A program made the position numbers and the translations under genes. Shown one piece after another: positions 48,211 through 58,745 of a stretch of DNA of 64,000 bases. Positions within the stretch are counted from its first letter, which is position 1. Every line of letters starts with the position of its first letter. Source of the DNA: Dallia pectoralis. Its lineage: Eukaryota; Chordata; Actinopteri; Esociformes; Umbridae. The notes under the pieces are model-generated. The model was given only the letters and a program-made list of their open reading frames with translations, was not told the origin of the DNA and did no database searches. The stretch covers positions 7,380,721 to 7,444,720 of the forward strand of contig CM055728.1 in assembly GCA_029465975.1 (NCBI GenBank), written 5' to 3'.

Positions 48211-49259
48211 GTGTATTGTAACGTAATTCGCTGTCATGGATAACAGTGGTCATTCTTTTAGAAACGCTGTAATTCCATATTATAATTTTTTCCGGAAACG
48301 CTATATCCAAAATCCATCATTATTTTCCAAAAATGTATGGTTTGTCTTTTAATTCGCCTTTGGCTAAGCCACACCCTAGAATGTAAATTGACCAATCACA
48401 GCACAGCCAAGAATGAGCTCGGGCAGAGGAGTTTTTCACAGACTTTAACATGGGCCGTCTCATATTTCTGGGTCTCGGCAGGCTATTACCGTCGTAGTTT
48501 TATCAAAAATATAGTTAAACGTTGTTATACACGCGTAATCAGTTTGCTTTGTAATAACGATTATATAAGTGAATAGAGACCTACCCAGCTTAGCATGAAC
48601 AGTGTTGCTCCTTGATATTGTTAGTTCCAGCCTCCGTCTCGATTAATAGGATATGCGGTGGTTAATTATTTCACTGTGACCGGTATGCGTTTACCTCTTT
48701 GGATGCCTTGTTTCACCTGTATGTCTTGAATATAGCCTTCAAACGCATATTGCAGCCCCTCTTGCCTACTTCTACCGGACACTTTATTTGCTGCTTTATA
48801 AAAGTTTGATACAATTTCAGCAGGAAGAGCTGTCACAGCATAATGTTGATACCAAACCAGAGCCCATATGAATTTGTCGGACGTAGCAACAGTAACTAAG
48901 GGGGGCGGGGCTTAGCCAAAGTGAAAACTTGTTTGGTCCTATTAAGAATAGGTGTTCTAATGTATGATATGAATCTGATTCCGGCGATATACATCCTCAA
49001 GGCATAGTGACATTGTAACGTCTGCAGGAACATATTTCTGTGTGCTATTCATACTTTCCTAACGGCAGACACATATAAAATGTCTTTCCCCAAAATACCT
49101 AGAGTAAAACTCCTTTGCTGATGTCATAAATTCGATGTATTCTTGTTGTATTTAGTAGCCACTTCATACTTTTACTGTGATGGACACTTAATGTATGGTA
49201 GAATGCTAAAAGCAAAACCTGATTGTGGGTGGATAATGATATCACCAATATTAAACACT
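48211..49259. other. Intron DNA, no gene recognised
   Basis: Unique AT-rich DNA; no repeat or exon supported. Confidence 0.45.
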
Positions 49260-49373
49260 TTAACACACATTCATGACATTTAATTTAAGAAGCTGAGTGA
49301 TGTAAAAGCACTTGGTGACAAATTTGTTGTAAAAAGGGCTTTATAAAATACATTTGATTGATTGATTGATTGA
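49260..49373 (+). mobile_element. LINE/SINE 3' tail with ATTG microsatellite
   Basis: GTAAAAGCACTTGGTGACAA then TTGTTGTAAAAAGGGCTTTA TAAAATACATTTG followed by (ATTG)n is a very common teleost retroelement 3' end with its slippage tail. Only the tail is present, as expected from 5'-truncated reverse transcription. Confidence 0.7.
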
Positions 49374-50004
49374 AGATATATAGAAGGCTGAAGAACATTT
49401 TGTGGCTAACTTTAATTAGTGTCAGCGGTAGATTTTGAGGAATATTCACTTCAGTACCTCGTCAAAGATCGGCCAGTGTGAAATGTCAGTCCGTGATGAT
49501 CTATCCCTTTTGGCTGTTTCCATTCCGGATGTGACATACAGACAAAAAATGTTTGACATGTTTTCACTAAATCACTACTGGTTAAATAGACCGTAATATA
49601 AAAAAATATAAAATGAATATCAATAATTAAACTTGAACAGAACACTTTTGTAAATACTATTTGCATTATCTTGAAGTGCCCTTAAACATATGCTATTGTC
49701 TTTTACATATGCATTGTCGCATTTGTAAAGTACATTTTGGATAAAGTTATTTAAACTTTTGAAGTGATTGATCCATAGTTTTTACAAGAAAACCTAGTTT
49801 GGATCAGTGTGTCTCATTGGTTTCTTAGTCAACGAGTAGTGAACTAAGTCACAAGTGGTTAACGCTTGGGTCCCACTCAGGTTATTTAGTGGGGTGAACT
49901 TCCTGTTTTCTGGTGGTTTGTTTTTAATTGAGCACAGCTGGGTTCTGTTAGCGATTAGCGCAGGTCTATATAGGTCACTGGGGGTGTGAGCAGGAGTCAT
50001 GTAT

Positions 50005-50211
50005 TGTCACGATCTTGCAGGGTGAAGTGTTGAGGGAGCGAGATGCAGAGCCATAAAATCACGTTTGTGGCATTTATTTACCCACAAAAGAAACACAACA
50101 GCGAACGGCGAAAACATATACTGAAAGAAAGAAATGTGCGCCTAATTAACAGTACAAAGAAGTGCTCTCCCTTAACATCCTATGTACAACACAGCTCACC
50201 CATACGTGACA
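50005..50211 (-). mobile_element. LTR of family A, shortened, inserted in the 51-bp array
   Basis: Starts TGTCACGATCTTGCAGGGTG and ends CAGCTCACCCATACGTGACA, with TGTCACG/CGTGACA inverted ends. Flanks TGTAT (50000-50004) and TGCAT (50212-50216) form a 5-bp duplication with one mismatch. Removing the element and one flank restores the array word GTCATGTATAGGAG (G-to-A change aside). It is 207 bp against 386 bp for the copy at 6961, so its middle is deleted. Confidence 0.85.
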
Positions 50212-50279
50212 TGCATAAGAGTTTATAGTGTTTCTACAGTTGGAACATAAATACAGGAGTCATGTATAGGAGTTTATAG

Positions 50280-51006
50280 TAGGGATGTAAACGGTTAATC
50301 GACTATCGATTAATTGTCGATAAGAATTTACTCGATTAAATTAAATTAATTGTCGGTTAATTGAACATTGCAATCAAAGCCCGTTTTCCACAGGACGTAG
50401 GCGTAATTGAACGTGACACGAGATTCTCGCGGGCGGCGAGAGACCCGACACTAACTTGAGGCGTCAAAAAATAAACCGTGATTTGTCATAGACGAAGGAG
50501 TTCCGGCTACAATGTTCTTCCGCAAGATGCATGCAGAGTGCCAAAAGTTACGTTTAAAGTTAAAGATATTAATAAGGTCAGTCTGAGAGTCTTATGTTTA
50601 TTTGACTTTTCTTGTTTGTATAAAGGTTAAATTCAAATAAAAAGTGAACGTTAATTTATTTGTACCGATTCATTTCTAAACGATTATGTAGTTATATAGG
50701 AGGAGGTTTCATAGACTTGGCAAATTCATTTTTCAGAAGATTGTAGATACAGACATCTGTTGGGGGTGTTCTTGGCATTTTTTTATTGTTCATATCGATA
50801 TCGGAATTATATCGTATCGACCGAAATTAAGAAATATATTGTGATATAAAATTTGGCCATATCGTTCAGCCCTATGTTAAAGACACTATTGATAGCGTGA
50901 GAAATTTACATTCTCCGGAAAAACGCCGCTTATCAGTTAATCGTTAATCGATCGATAAAGTCAATCAACTAATGATTAATGAATTAATTGATAATGTGCA
51001 TCCCTA
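50280..51006. mobile_element. Non-autonomous hAT element with perfect 8-bp target duplication
   Basis: A 727-bp element begins TAGGGATGTAAACGG and ends GATAATGTGCATCCCTA. Terminal inverted repeats are TAGGGATG/CATCCCTA, and both sides are rich in ATTAATCGAT-type words. Flanks are GTTTATAG at 50272-50279 and 51007-51014, the exact 8-bp duplication expected of hAT transposases. Taking out the element restores one clean 51-bp satellite unit. No transposase is encoded. A second hAT-like end (ATATCGTTCAGCCCTA near 50874) lies inside. Confidence 0.92.
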
Positions 51007-51559
51007 GTTTATAGTGTTTCTCCTGTTGGAACATAAATACAGGAGTCATGTATAGGAGCTTATAGTGTTTCTCCTGTTGGAACATAAATACAGGAGTCAT
51101 ATATATGAGTTTATAGTGTTTCTCCTGTTGGAACATAAATACAGGAGTCATGTATATTAGTTTATAGTGTTTCTCCTGTTGGAACATAAATACAGGAGTC
51201 ATATATATGAGTTTATAGTGTTTCTCCTGTTGGAACATAAATACAGGAGTCATGTATAGGAGTTTATAGTGTTTCTCCTGTTGGAACATAAATACAGGAG
51301 TCATGTATAGGAGTTTATAGTGTTTCTACAGTTGGAACATAAATACAGGAGTCATGTATATGAGTTTATAGTGTTTCTCCTGTTGGAACATAAATACAGG
51401 AGTCATGTATATGAGTTTATAGTGTTTCTCCTGTTGGAACATAAATACAGGGGTCATGTATATGAGTTTATAGTGTTTCTCCTGTTGGAACATAAATACA
51501 GGAGTCATGTATAGGAGCTTATAGTGTTTCTCCTGTTGGAACATAAATACAGGAGTCAA

Positions 51560-52156
51560 GTCAACGACTGACTGATGGGGGAATGGGTGAATATAGAATG
51601 GTGCAGACACACAACGCATATAGCAACAAAACAACATGTAGGGTTTTTATAAGAGTAGGTAACACTGAAAGCTTTAGTTTACATTATTGACTAGCTATTA
51701 GCAGTTATACAGACAAGCCATGGTATTTCCTCCATTTCAAGTCTCCACATCAGTAAAAGTTAACTTACCTTGCATTCGCTATAAAGGAATGGGTGTTTGT
51801 GGTCACGAAGGTGACTCAAGAGATTCAATGTTGCCCCGTTTTGCAGCAATTTATTTTGCATGTTCTACAGACAGGATGACTGTCTTGGATAAGGTGTTCC
51901 TCAGCCCTCTTGTAAACCCCGAAATACGACCACACTTTAGATTTGGTCCTAGAAGACTGACGGACACACTAATACCAGCCATCTGGATTTTGATTGCGGT
52001 TTATTGTGAAACTGGTAAACTGTTTCATCTCTACATTATTGTGCTTATTTACAAGGTTTCTAGTTTTTTACTTTCCCATGTTTGAATGCCAAGCTCAGTC
52101 ACATCAATATCAAGCGTGTTTCTCTTTTCATATTCCTTTGCGCTTTACTCAATATG
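51560..52156. other. Intron DNA, no gene recognised
   Basis: Contains a 121-codon plus-strand frame (51720-52085) with no recognisable domain. I regard it as chance or an unrecognised repeat remnant. Confidence 0.4.
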
Positions 52157-52220
52157 CAGTGCCTCTCAAAACTTTTTACCCTCTTAATTTCACTGCTAAT
52201 TCAATCCATGTCGTGACACA
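52157..52220 (+). mobile_element. Tc1-type inverted repeat remnant
   Basis: CAGTGCCTCTCAAAACTTTT TACCC followed by AATTCAATCCATGTCGTGAC resembles the Tc1 end beginning CAGTGCCTCTCAAAAGTATT. It is decayed and no transposase follows. Confidence 0.5.
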
Positions 52221-53629
52221 ATAAAATTTAGGAAAGTCCAGATTGGGTAAAAAAACTCTTAATAGGCATATTTGGAGGTTGTTTCAATATTTTGGTAGGG
52301 CTTAAATCAAAGTCGTCATCATTTTGTCCAAAGAGGCTATTGAGGAGATGCACAAGTCTAAAGATGTTGGCCAGAGAGTTGGCACTCATCTTGGCAAACG
52401 TATCCCACAAAACAGCCAGATTAAAGCTGGGGTGTACAATTCAATTAGAATTTTACTTCTGTTTCCTTCTGTACGTGGCTTTATGAATTAAACAAAGATG
52501 TTGTCAATATAATATATATAGTGTGTCTTTACCCACCAGTGTTACAGAAGACAAACTCACTTTTGTTTGTGTAACCCTAAACCAAACCCTTAGTCTTTTA
52601 CAAAAAACATTTTCAAAGATCCCTAAGACCTGGATTTACTGGACAGATTTGCAGCACATTTTTGTTGTGATTTGACGACACACATTTTAGATAAAATATT
52701 CAGTTGAATCTGTGTGGCAAAGTTGGAAGCCTTCTTTTGATGTTCTATTAAAAATATAGATTTACTTAAGTCATCAGTAGGCCTTAATGGATAACTTTTG
52801 CAAATGTATGTTATTTCCAGTACCTCCTTGGATTTGTGATTATATATGAAAATACATGAAATGCTACTTTGATGACGTTGGTGGCATGTCTATCAGAGCT
52901 TAGTGGTAGAGAAATCGTTTGCATAACTATCATTTTGTGAGAAATACAGGCGTGTGCACTTTTTATGGCACACAGCAACAGCCAGAATTTGTCTCAACTC
53001 AATATGACGCACACAATAAGCTATTGGCAAATAGGGGATACATGCAGGATTAGGTAAAGGTTGAGATAATAGGCAACTCGTGGTAAAATGCTGAGAAATA
53101 CTGGAACATAATCATTGAAAAATGCCATGACCCTCCACTGCACTAGATATAAAACATAAACCCTCCACCTGACAGCTGAAGCAAGCAAGCAAGCTGAAAT
53201 AAAAAATACATGATTCTATCCTATTTTCCTTCGGCTACCAATTGCATAAATTGCTACCAGCTCCTAACCATGTACTGCAGTTATGTGAGAGAACTTGATA
53301 GCCTAAGCAAAACGCTTAAGGCTAAACTGAATAAGTCAGAGTTTTGGTGGGCAGAAATGGAACAAAAATGAAATAAAGTCAGCAGACACACAGCCCTCTA
53401 GGATTCACACGCTTGTGAGGTGCTTTTTGGACGAGTAATCTAAGTGATTTAAAAAACATAATTTATTTGAGCATTATTGCATTCAGTGTTAACAAAGCTT
53501 GCAATTTTTACGATCCACTAGAGTCCAATAAATGCAATTCCACTGAATTAAATTGAATGCAATTCCACTGAACACTACACAGACCATGACACCATGTCTT
53601 TAAGGGATGCATTTTTGGACTGAATAACG
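52221..53629. other. Intron DNA, no gene recognised
   Basis: AT-rich unique sequence, short ORFs only. Confidence 0.45.
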
Positions 53630-53938
53630 TCCCATTAAGTGTTTTTATAATGTATTACCCAAATTAAAAACAACTACGTAGCACGAACGTAAAAAAACAT
53701 ATACTGTAAGAAATGCAACTGCGCAAAAGTAAAACATACTAAAACATGTTTAAAACAAAACACTCACCGACATGAAACATACCATTGAATTAATAACAAG
53801 CACTCGTGAACCTAACCAGGGACCTTAAATAGCCCACTGATTCACTAACCTATGCCCGGTGCTCAGCTAAACCCAAAACAGCTGTGCTCCTAATTAACAC
53901 AATACACAGAAGTGTTCTCCCCTAACAGCCTGTGACAA
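53630..53938 (-). mobile_element. LTR of family A, truncated
   Basis: Matches the reverse complement of the 6961 copy through CATGAAACATACC, CCTAACCAGGGACC and AACCCAAAACAGCTGTGCTC, and ends at GCCTGTGACAAC. It lacks the last roughly 20 bp (CAGCTCACCCATACGTGACA) and its other end is blurred, so no target duplication can be read. Confidence 0.7.
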
Positions 53939-54034
53939 CAAATCAGATATAAATATATTTGAAGTTGTTAATGTAATCAGAAAAAGCATTTGATCAAGAT
54001 ATTGGAGATGTCAATTTCCATGATGTCACAGTCG

Positions 54035-54345
54035 ATTCGTCATTTAATGTCAATTAAAATAACATCAAATTGATCAAATATACAGTGTAGCCATTGTTAA
54101 TGTTGTAAATGAAAATTGCAGCTAGAAATTGCATATTTTTAGGTAATATCTATGAACAGAGGCCAATTATCAGCAACCATCCGTCCTGTGTTCCAATGGC
54201 ATGTTGCGATTGCTAATCTGATTATAAAACTGATTTCATATTTATGTTAGCACTGCTGAAAAGAGCAATAAAACTGGACTTCTTTAGACTAGTTGAGAAT
54301 CTGGAGAATCACTAATTGTCGGTTCTAATTAGCGCAGAACAAGTA
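54035..54345 (+). mobile_element. Tc1-like 5' leader fragment
   Basis: AACATCAAATTGATCAAATA, then GTGTTCCAATGGCATGTTG and GACTTCTTTAGACTAGTTGA, is the 5' region of the same Tc1 family as 6101-6805, in the opposite orientation. It stops before the transposase start. Confidence 0.7.
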
Positions 54346-54759
54346 ATTGCATTTGCGATTATATTGCAATATGATAAAACAAGTTTTTTACTGCAAAGCA
54401 ATCTGGAGCCCCAGGCTCAACAGAAACGGACTCTATGATCAGCATTACATACTTCACCTGTGACTGGTGATAATGTTTGAGGTCATCAGTGTAGATTTCA
54501 TATTGTTTTCATATTGTCAATCAGCAAATATGTTAACATTTCTGAGTAATTACTTTTTGACTGACACCGGCCTATCGGCTCTTTGTTAGAGTAGTTTGTT
54601 TTATAAGTTAAGTTGTAAGATACAATACAAAACACAATTTATTGAAAAAAAAATTCAACTGGTTAACCTCGTTTAAGATTGTTTTTAGAATGTTTTATAT
54701 AAACAACAATATTGTAATTGAGAAATGCTGAGCTATTTTATTTTATTTTTTTATTACAA
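54346..54759. other. Intron DNA, no gene recognised
   Basis: AT-rich; nothing supportable. Confidence 0.45.
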
Positions 54760-54988
54760 AAGTACAGAAAAAAGTACCGTTGGCACCCGGTACTGACTTC
54801 CAGGTACCGGTACCAGTAGTATTGGTTCAAATGCAAATGGTACTTAACCCTAGGATTCACAGATAACAGGTAAATTATTTTGTGTATTAAACATTTCCTT
54901 GTTTCCCTCACACTAATAACAAAACATAAATAATTTTAAAAACATCAGCATAGGTATTGGCATAGAATTTCACAATCGGTGCATCCCG
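54760..54988. mobile_element. hAT-like element remnant
   Basis: Contains GGTACCGGTACCAGTAGTAT at about 54813 and ends CACAATCGGTGCATCCC. The reverse complement GGGATGCACCGATTG is a typical hAT end. The other end is not identifiable. Confidence 0.5.
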
Positions 54989-55589
54989 AGTTAATTGCCC
55001 TCTTTTGTACAGCAGCACGACAGTGTGAGATTTCAGTCAGTTGGAATTTAATTATAAACGCCTGTCGCTACAGCAGAACTTGACCTAACAAAACAACCCA
55101 ACTGTTGCAACTCATGTACAAATTATAATTTTCTGCCAGAACAACTTTTTGACATGGTAATGTTATTGTGCATACAGCAAATATGGGATGACTGTAAAAT
55201 GTAGAAAATATGTCTCTTCTAATCTTCTTTCCACTGTTGCATTGGATCATTTCTTTATCCATAAAAGCACCATTTTAGATAGCAAAGTTTTGGATGGCTG
55301 ATTATTTCTAAACAAGCCTGGGAAGGGCTGTTAGCAAGTAATCGAAACAGTAGCGATGAGACAGTTGTGCAGGCTCAACTCAGCAAGACAGCACATTTAC
55401 TGAGGAGTGTATCGCCATCTGGAAAACAAGATAAAATAAAATATTGCATTTTATGCTATTTGTTATGCACCCCCTTAGATCAGAATTTAGAGGCTGTGCC
55501 AATACTGTTACTGTAAAATATAAAGTGATCGCACATGGTTTGCACATTAAAATAAACACATAAGCAATATAGGAATTTATTTTCACAGA
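54989..55589. other. Intron DNA, no gene recognised
   Basis: AT-rich; nothing supportable. Confidence 0.45.
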
Positions 55590-55702
55590 AGAGGCAGCAG
55601 AACATACTGGGCCTCAGAAGAGGCAGCAGAACATACTGGGCCTCAGAAGAGACAGTTGAACGTACTGGGCCTCAATAGAGGCTACAGAACATACTGGGCC
55701 TC
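55590..55702. repeat. 30-bp tandem repeat, about 4 copies
   Basis: Copies of AGAGGCAGCAGAACATACTG GGCCTCAGA, progressively diverged. Confidence 0.9.
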
Positions 55703-56099
55703 AGTGTGCCGCACAGCAGGAGTCTCTTCATTTCAGTAAGTTTTATTACATTCCTGTAAGGGAAAAGCCAGATGTGGAGGGGCTAAACGTTTGTAGGTTT
55801 TGGTGTTGCATAGTTGTTTGTTGATCTGAAATCATGTTTTGAAAAGGATAAAAAACTGTAGTTACACCCGTTGACTCGGGTACCACTTGTCTATAAGGGG
55901 TCTATAAAGAACTTACGATGAGCTTAATGATTGACGAGTTGCAATTGTATGAACACATAAGACGTTTGACTAAAATGCGATATCTGGTCAGTGCTTGCCA
56001 AATAAGTATAAGTGCACATAACCTGAAGGTGGCTAATGTTTGCGTGCGCTGGCATGTTAATTTATGCCAATTAAGGAAAGACATAGGTTATTAGATGGG
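55703..56099. other. Intron DNA, no gene recognised
   Basis: Nothing supportable. Confidence 0.45.
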
Positions 56100-56690
56100 T
56101 CACTGTGATGCAGGTAGTAGGAGGACACAGGTGCAGAGCTTGAAATTCATACCTGCTGTACGTGGTTAGAGGTAGGCTAACGGCCCCGGAGCCAGATGTC
56201 AGGTCGGCACTGGTGGAGAAAAAAGATTTGGTTCTGGAGTTGGAGGAGGCTTTGTCCCCGGGGCAGGAAGGGGAGCAGGAAAGGATGACGGCCGGAGCTC
56301 GTTTGACAACCCCTCCATCAGAGGCCACCGGGATCCCTCCTCATCCCATCCGACGATGGAGGCGGAAATGGCTTGTCGTCCCACCCATCTGGGGCTGGCT
56401 GCTAACTCCCCTCGGCGAGCCATTCTGGTGGATGTGGCGGCAGAAGCTCGGGGCAGGGGCCCTGGTTGAAGGGGCCGGCACGGGAGGTACCGTACTGAGG
56501 ACTGGTTCAGGATGGGGAACCGAGCTTGGAGGCTCAGGATCAGGGAGGTTCAGCCATGCCCGCCACCACCTGCCATATACCTCAGAGGACTGGTCTTCTA
56601 ACCGCTATGGAGGCTGCTCATCCATCTTTGTTGGAGGGGCACATAAGTTCTTCGGGCCACCATAGAGGTTGCAGGTATCAATAGCTTCTG
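56100..56690 (+). other. GC-rich block of foreign composition, possible retroelement fragment
   Basis: Markedly richer in G and C than the AT-rich intron on both sides. A 167-codon plus-strand frame (56162-56665) starts MVRGRLTAPEPDVRSALVEK and is Gly/Arg/Pro-rich; I recognise no domain. The abrupt composition change suggests an inserted retroelement piece, but no ends, LTR or target duplication are visible. Confidence 0.35.
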
Positions 56691-58640
56691 ATGCCACCAT
56701 CCAGTGGGACGTGCGCCACATTTGGGATAGAGCCACAGAGAGTTTTGCACGTGTGAAGACACTTCTGTTCAAACTGTATCGTGTTTCTCTGAAGTGCGCA
56801 TGTCTTACGTTACTTCTCAGGATCGACGGCCACCTCCAACATACTGGTGTAAATACAAACGCTATCGAATAGAGTGAGTGTTTTATTCTGTGTCATGATA
56901 TGAACATCCATGAATGCCAGACTGGACTGAATTTGAAAATAAACACTTTAAAAACAGCTGATGTCTGCTTTGTTTCTGGAAGTCATGTTGCACCTATGGG
57001 TTTAAAACTATGTGCCGTAGTATTTCAAGATTGCATCTGGCTAGAGAAAACTTAGTAGGCAGGATAATCTGTATGAAGTTATTTATTGACAAATTAATTT
57101 GAGTTTATGCCCCGTTGTGCCCAGTAATATACTTAAAAAGTTGCACGACAAATCTGTACTGGGCATGTCTAAAGATATCATACTAAATGTGTAGGTAGAT
57201 AATCTTTGATTGATGCAGTAAAATACAGGTCTGGTGTCTGAGTTGAAATATGACTGCTAGGTTCTCAGGCAACCGAATAGTGTATAATATGTGGCCTTGG
57301 GGGTCCAGATTTCCAATGCAGTGTTTTTGTACAGTAATTCCTGTAGTTGACCATATGGAATATATATAGAAAATCATATATATTTATCTATATATATATA
57401 TATACTGTATATACACACACACACACATGTTTTATATACAGTATATATACACATGCATATGTAAAATGCGAATACATTTATAACTTAAATGAAATGTGTT
57501 AATAAATCTTTTTTTGTATTTCACTGTATATACATTCCAACAGTAAAATGCCCTATTTGATTATAGTGAACATTTTGACAGGGGGTGGTGACTTTAGGTT
57601 ATCTTGTGGCTATTCTGCTCTCCGTGAGCTCTAATGTAATTACCCGGTTTGTGTTCAACCCACCAAACAAAAGGTTTTAGTTGCAAAACGTTCCGTCAGT
57701 TTGAATTAGACATCCAGGCAGGTCTCTCCTCGACAAAACAATCCAAATAACATAAGGCACTTTGTAACCTCGTCTCCCATTGTGACGGCACTGCTGATGG
57801 TAGGAAAATATATTACAATCAAGCTCGTATCCTACTGTGTATGAGCACTTTGTGCCTCCGTGTAGACCACGTTTATACAGGCAACACAATTCTGAATTCG
57901 ATCCCAACCGATCTTTCCGCGTCAGATCTTTTTCATAGTAAATCGAATTGGTCAAAATACCAATTAGGGAAAAGATCTGAACTGGGGTCCCCGTGCGCGC
58001 ACAGCCTTAGACTGACAGTGTGTGCAATTATAGGGGCCGTGCTGCTCCAGGTACGCTTTGATTCCACATATTTCTCCACACATTTTTGAAGCTTCGAGAA
58101 GACTTTCCTCTCCTTCGCCCCCTGCCTTCCCTCTCTTCCGATACTCCCCTTTCTCCTGCTCTTCCTTCATACATGGCGCATCAGAAGTCCTATTCCACAC
58201 AGCCTAATCCTGTGCAACTGCATGTCAGGGAGAATTCCCTCTTAACGCATGAAATATGTTGCAAATGAAGAAATGCAGAGGAGCCACCTCCCCTCAAAAC
58301 CACCTCAGAAATGAATTCATCTTTAGAACGTTACGCAGATGGTCCAATCGGAATCTTTACAATCGTTAATCCTCAAACTTAAACAACACAATCACACCTC
58401 TCGCACGCGCACGCGCACACACGAACACGCACACGGGCACACATACAGTCGAACTCACATAGTTACGTAGTCACAGAGTCCCAGTCCACGAGGCACTTCT
58501 TGCAGACTGTCGGCAGCCTAACTAAGTGGAAAGTGAATAGGTCACATGGTCTGCCTGTCGTCCCCAGAGGTTGGTGGCATTGTGCTCGTGTCCTGATATG
58601 TTGAAACTGCTGAACATCTCTGTGAGGAGTCTAATGCAAA
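56691..58640. other. Intron DNA with a TA/CA repeat; no gene recognised
   Basis: 57384-57470 holds TATATATA, ACACACAC and TACTGTATATAC words forming short palindromes. 58395-58450 is CACG/CACA-rich. No exon supported. Confidence 0.5.
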
Positions 58641-58644
58641 CGGA

Positions 58645-58745
58645 CATGCACACTGGGCACACTGGTACACTGGGCACACTGGCACACTGGGCACACTGGC
58701 ACACTGGTACACTGGGCAGACTGGGTACACTGGGCACAGTGACTG
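58645..58745. repeat. Short tandem repeat
   Basis: Repeats of CACTGGGCACACTGG with GTACACTGGG variants. Confidence 0.9.

Larger units (their letters stand above)
49991..51559. repeat. 51-bp minisatellite interrupted by two transposon insertions
   Basis: The unit is GTTTATAGTGTTTCTCCTGT, TGGAACATAAATACAGGAGT and CATGTATATGA in sequence. About eleven copies lie at 51007-51559 and one full copy at 50221-50271. A partial copy (CAGGAGTCATGTAT) lies at 49991-50004. The breaks are caused by elements at 50005-50211 and 50280-51006. The multiple-of-3 unit makes several frames open, a mathematical effect. Confidence 0.95.

Noticed and set aside
50984..51637. Repetitive frames of about 100 codons in the 51-bp array
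   Set aside because: Unit length divisible by 3 makes them open; two of the units are interrupted by transposons.
51720..52085. 121-codon plus-strand frame
   Set aside because: No recognisable motif; it lies inside an intron between repeats.
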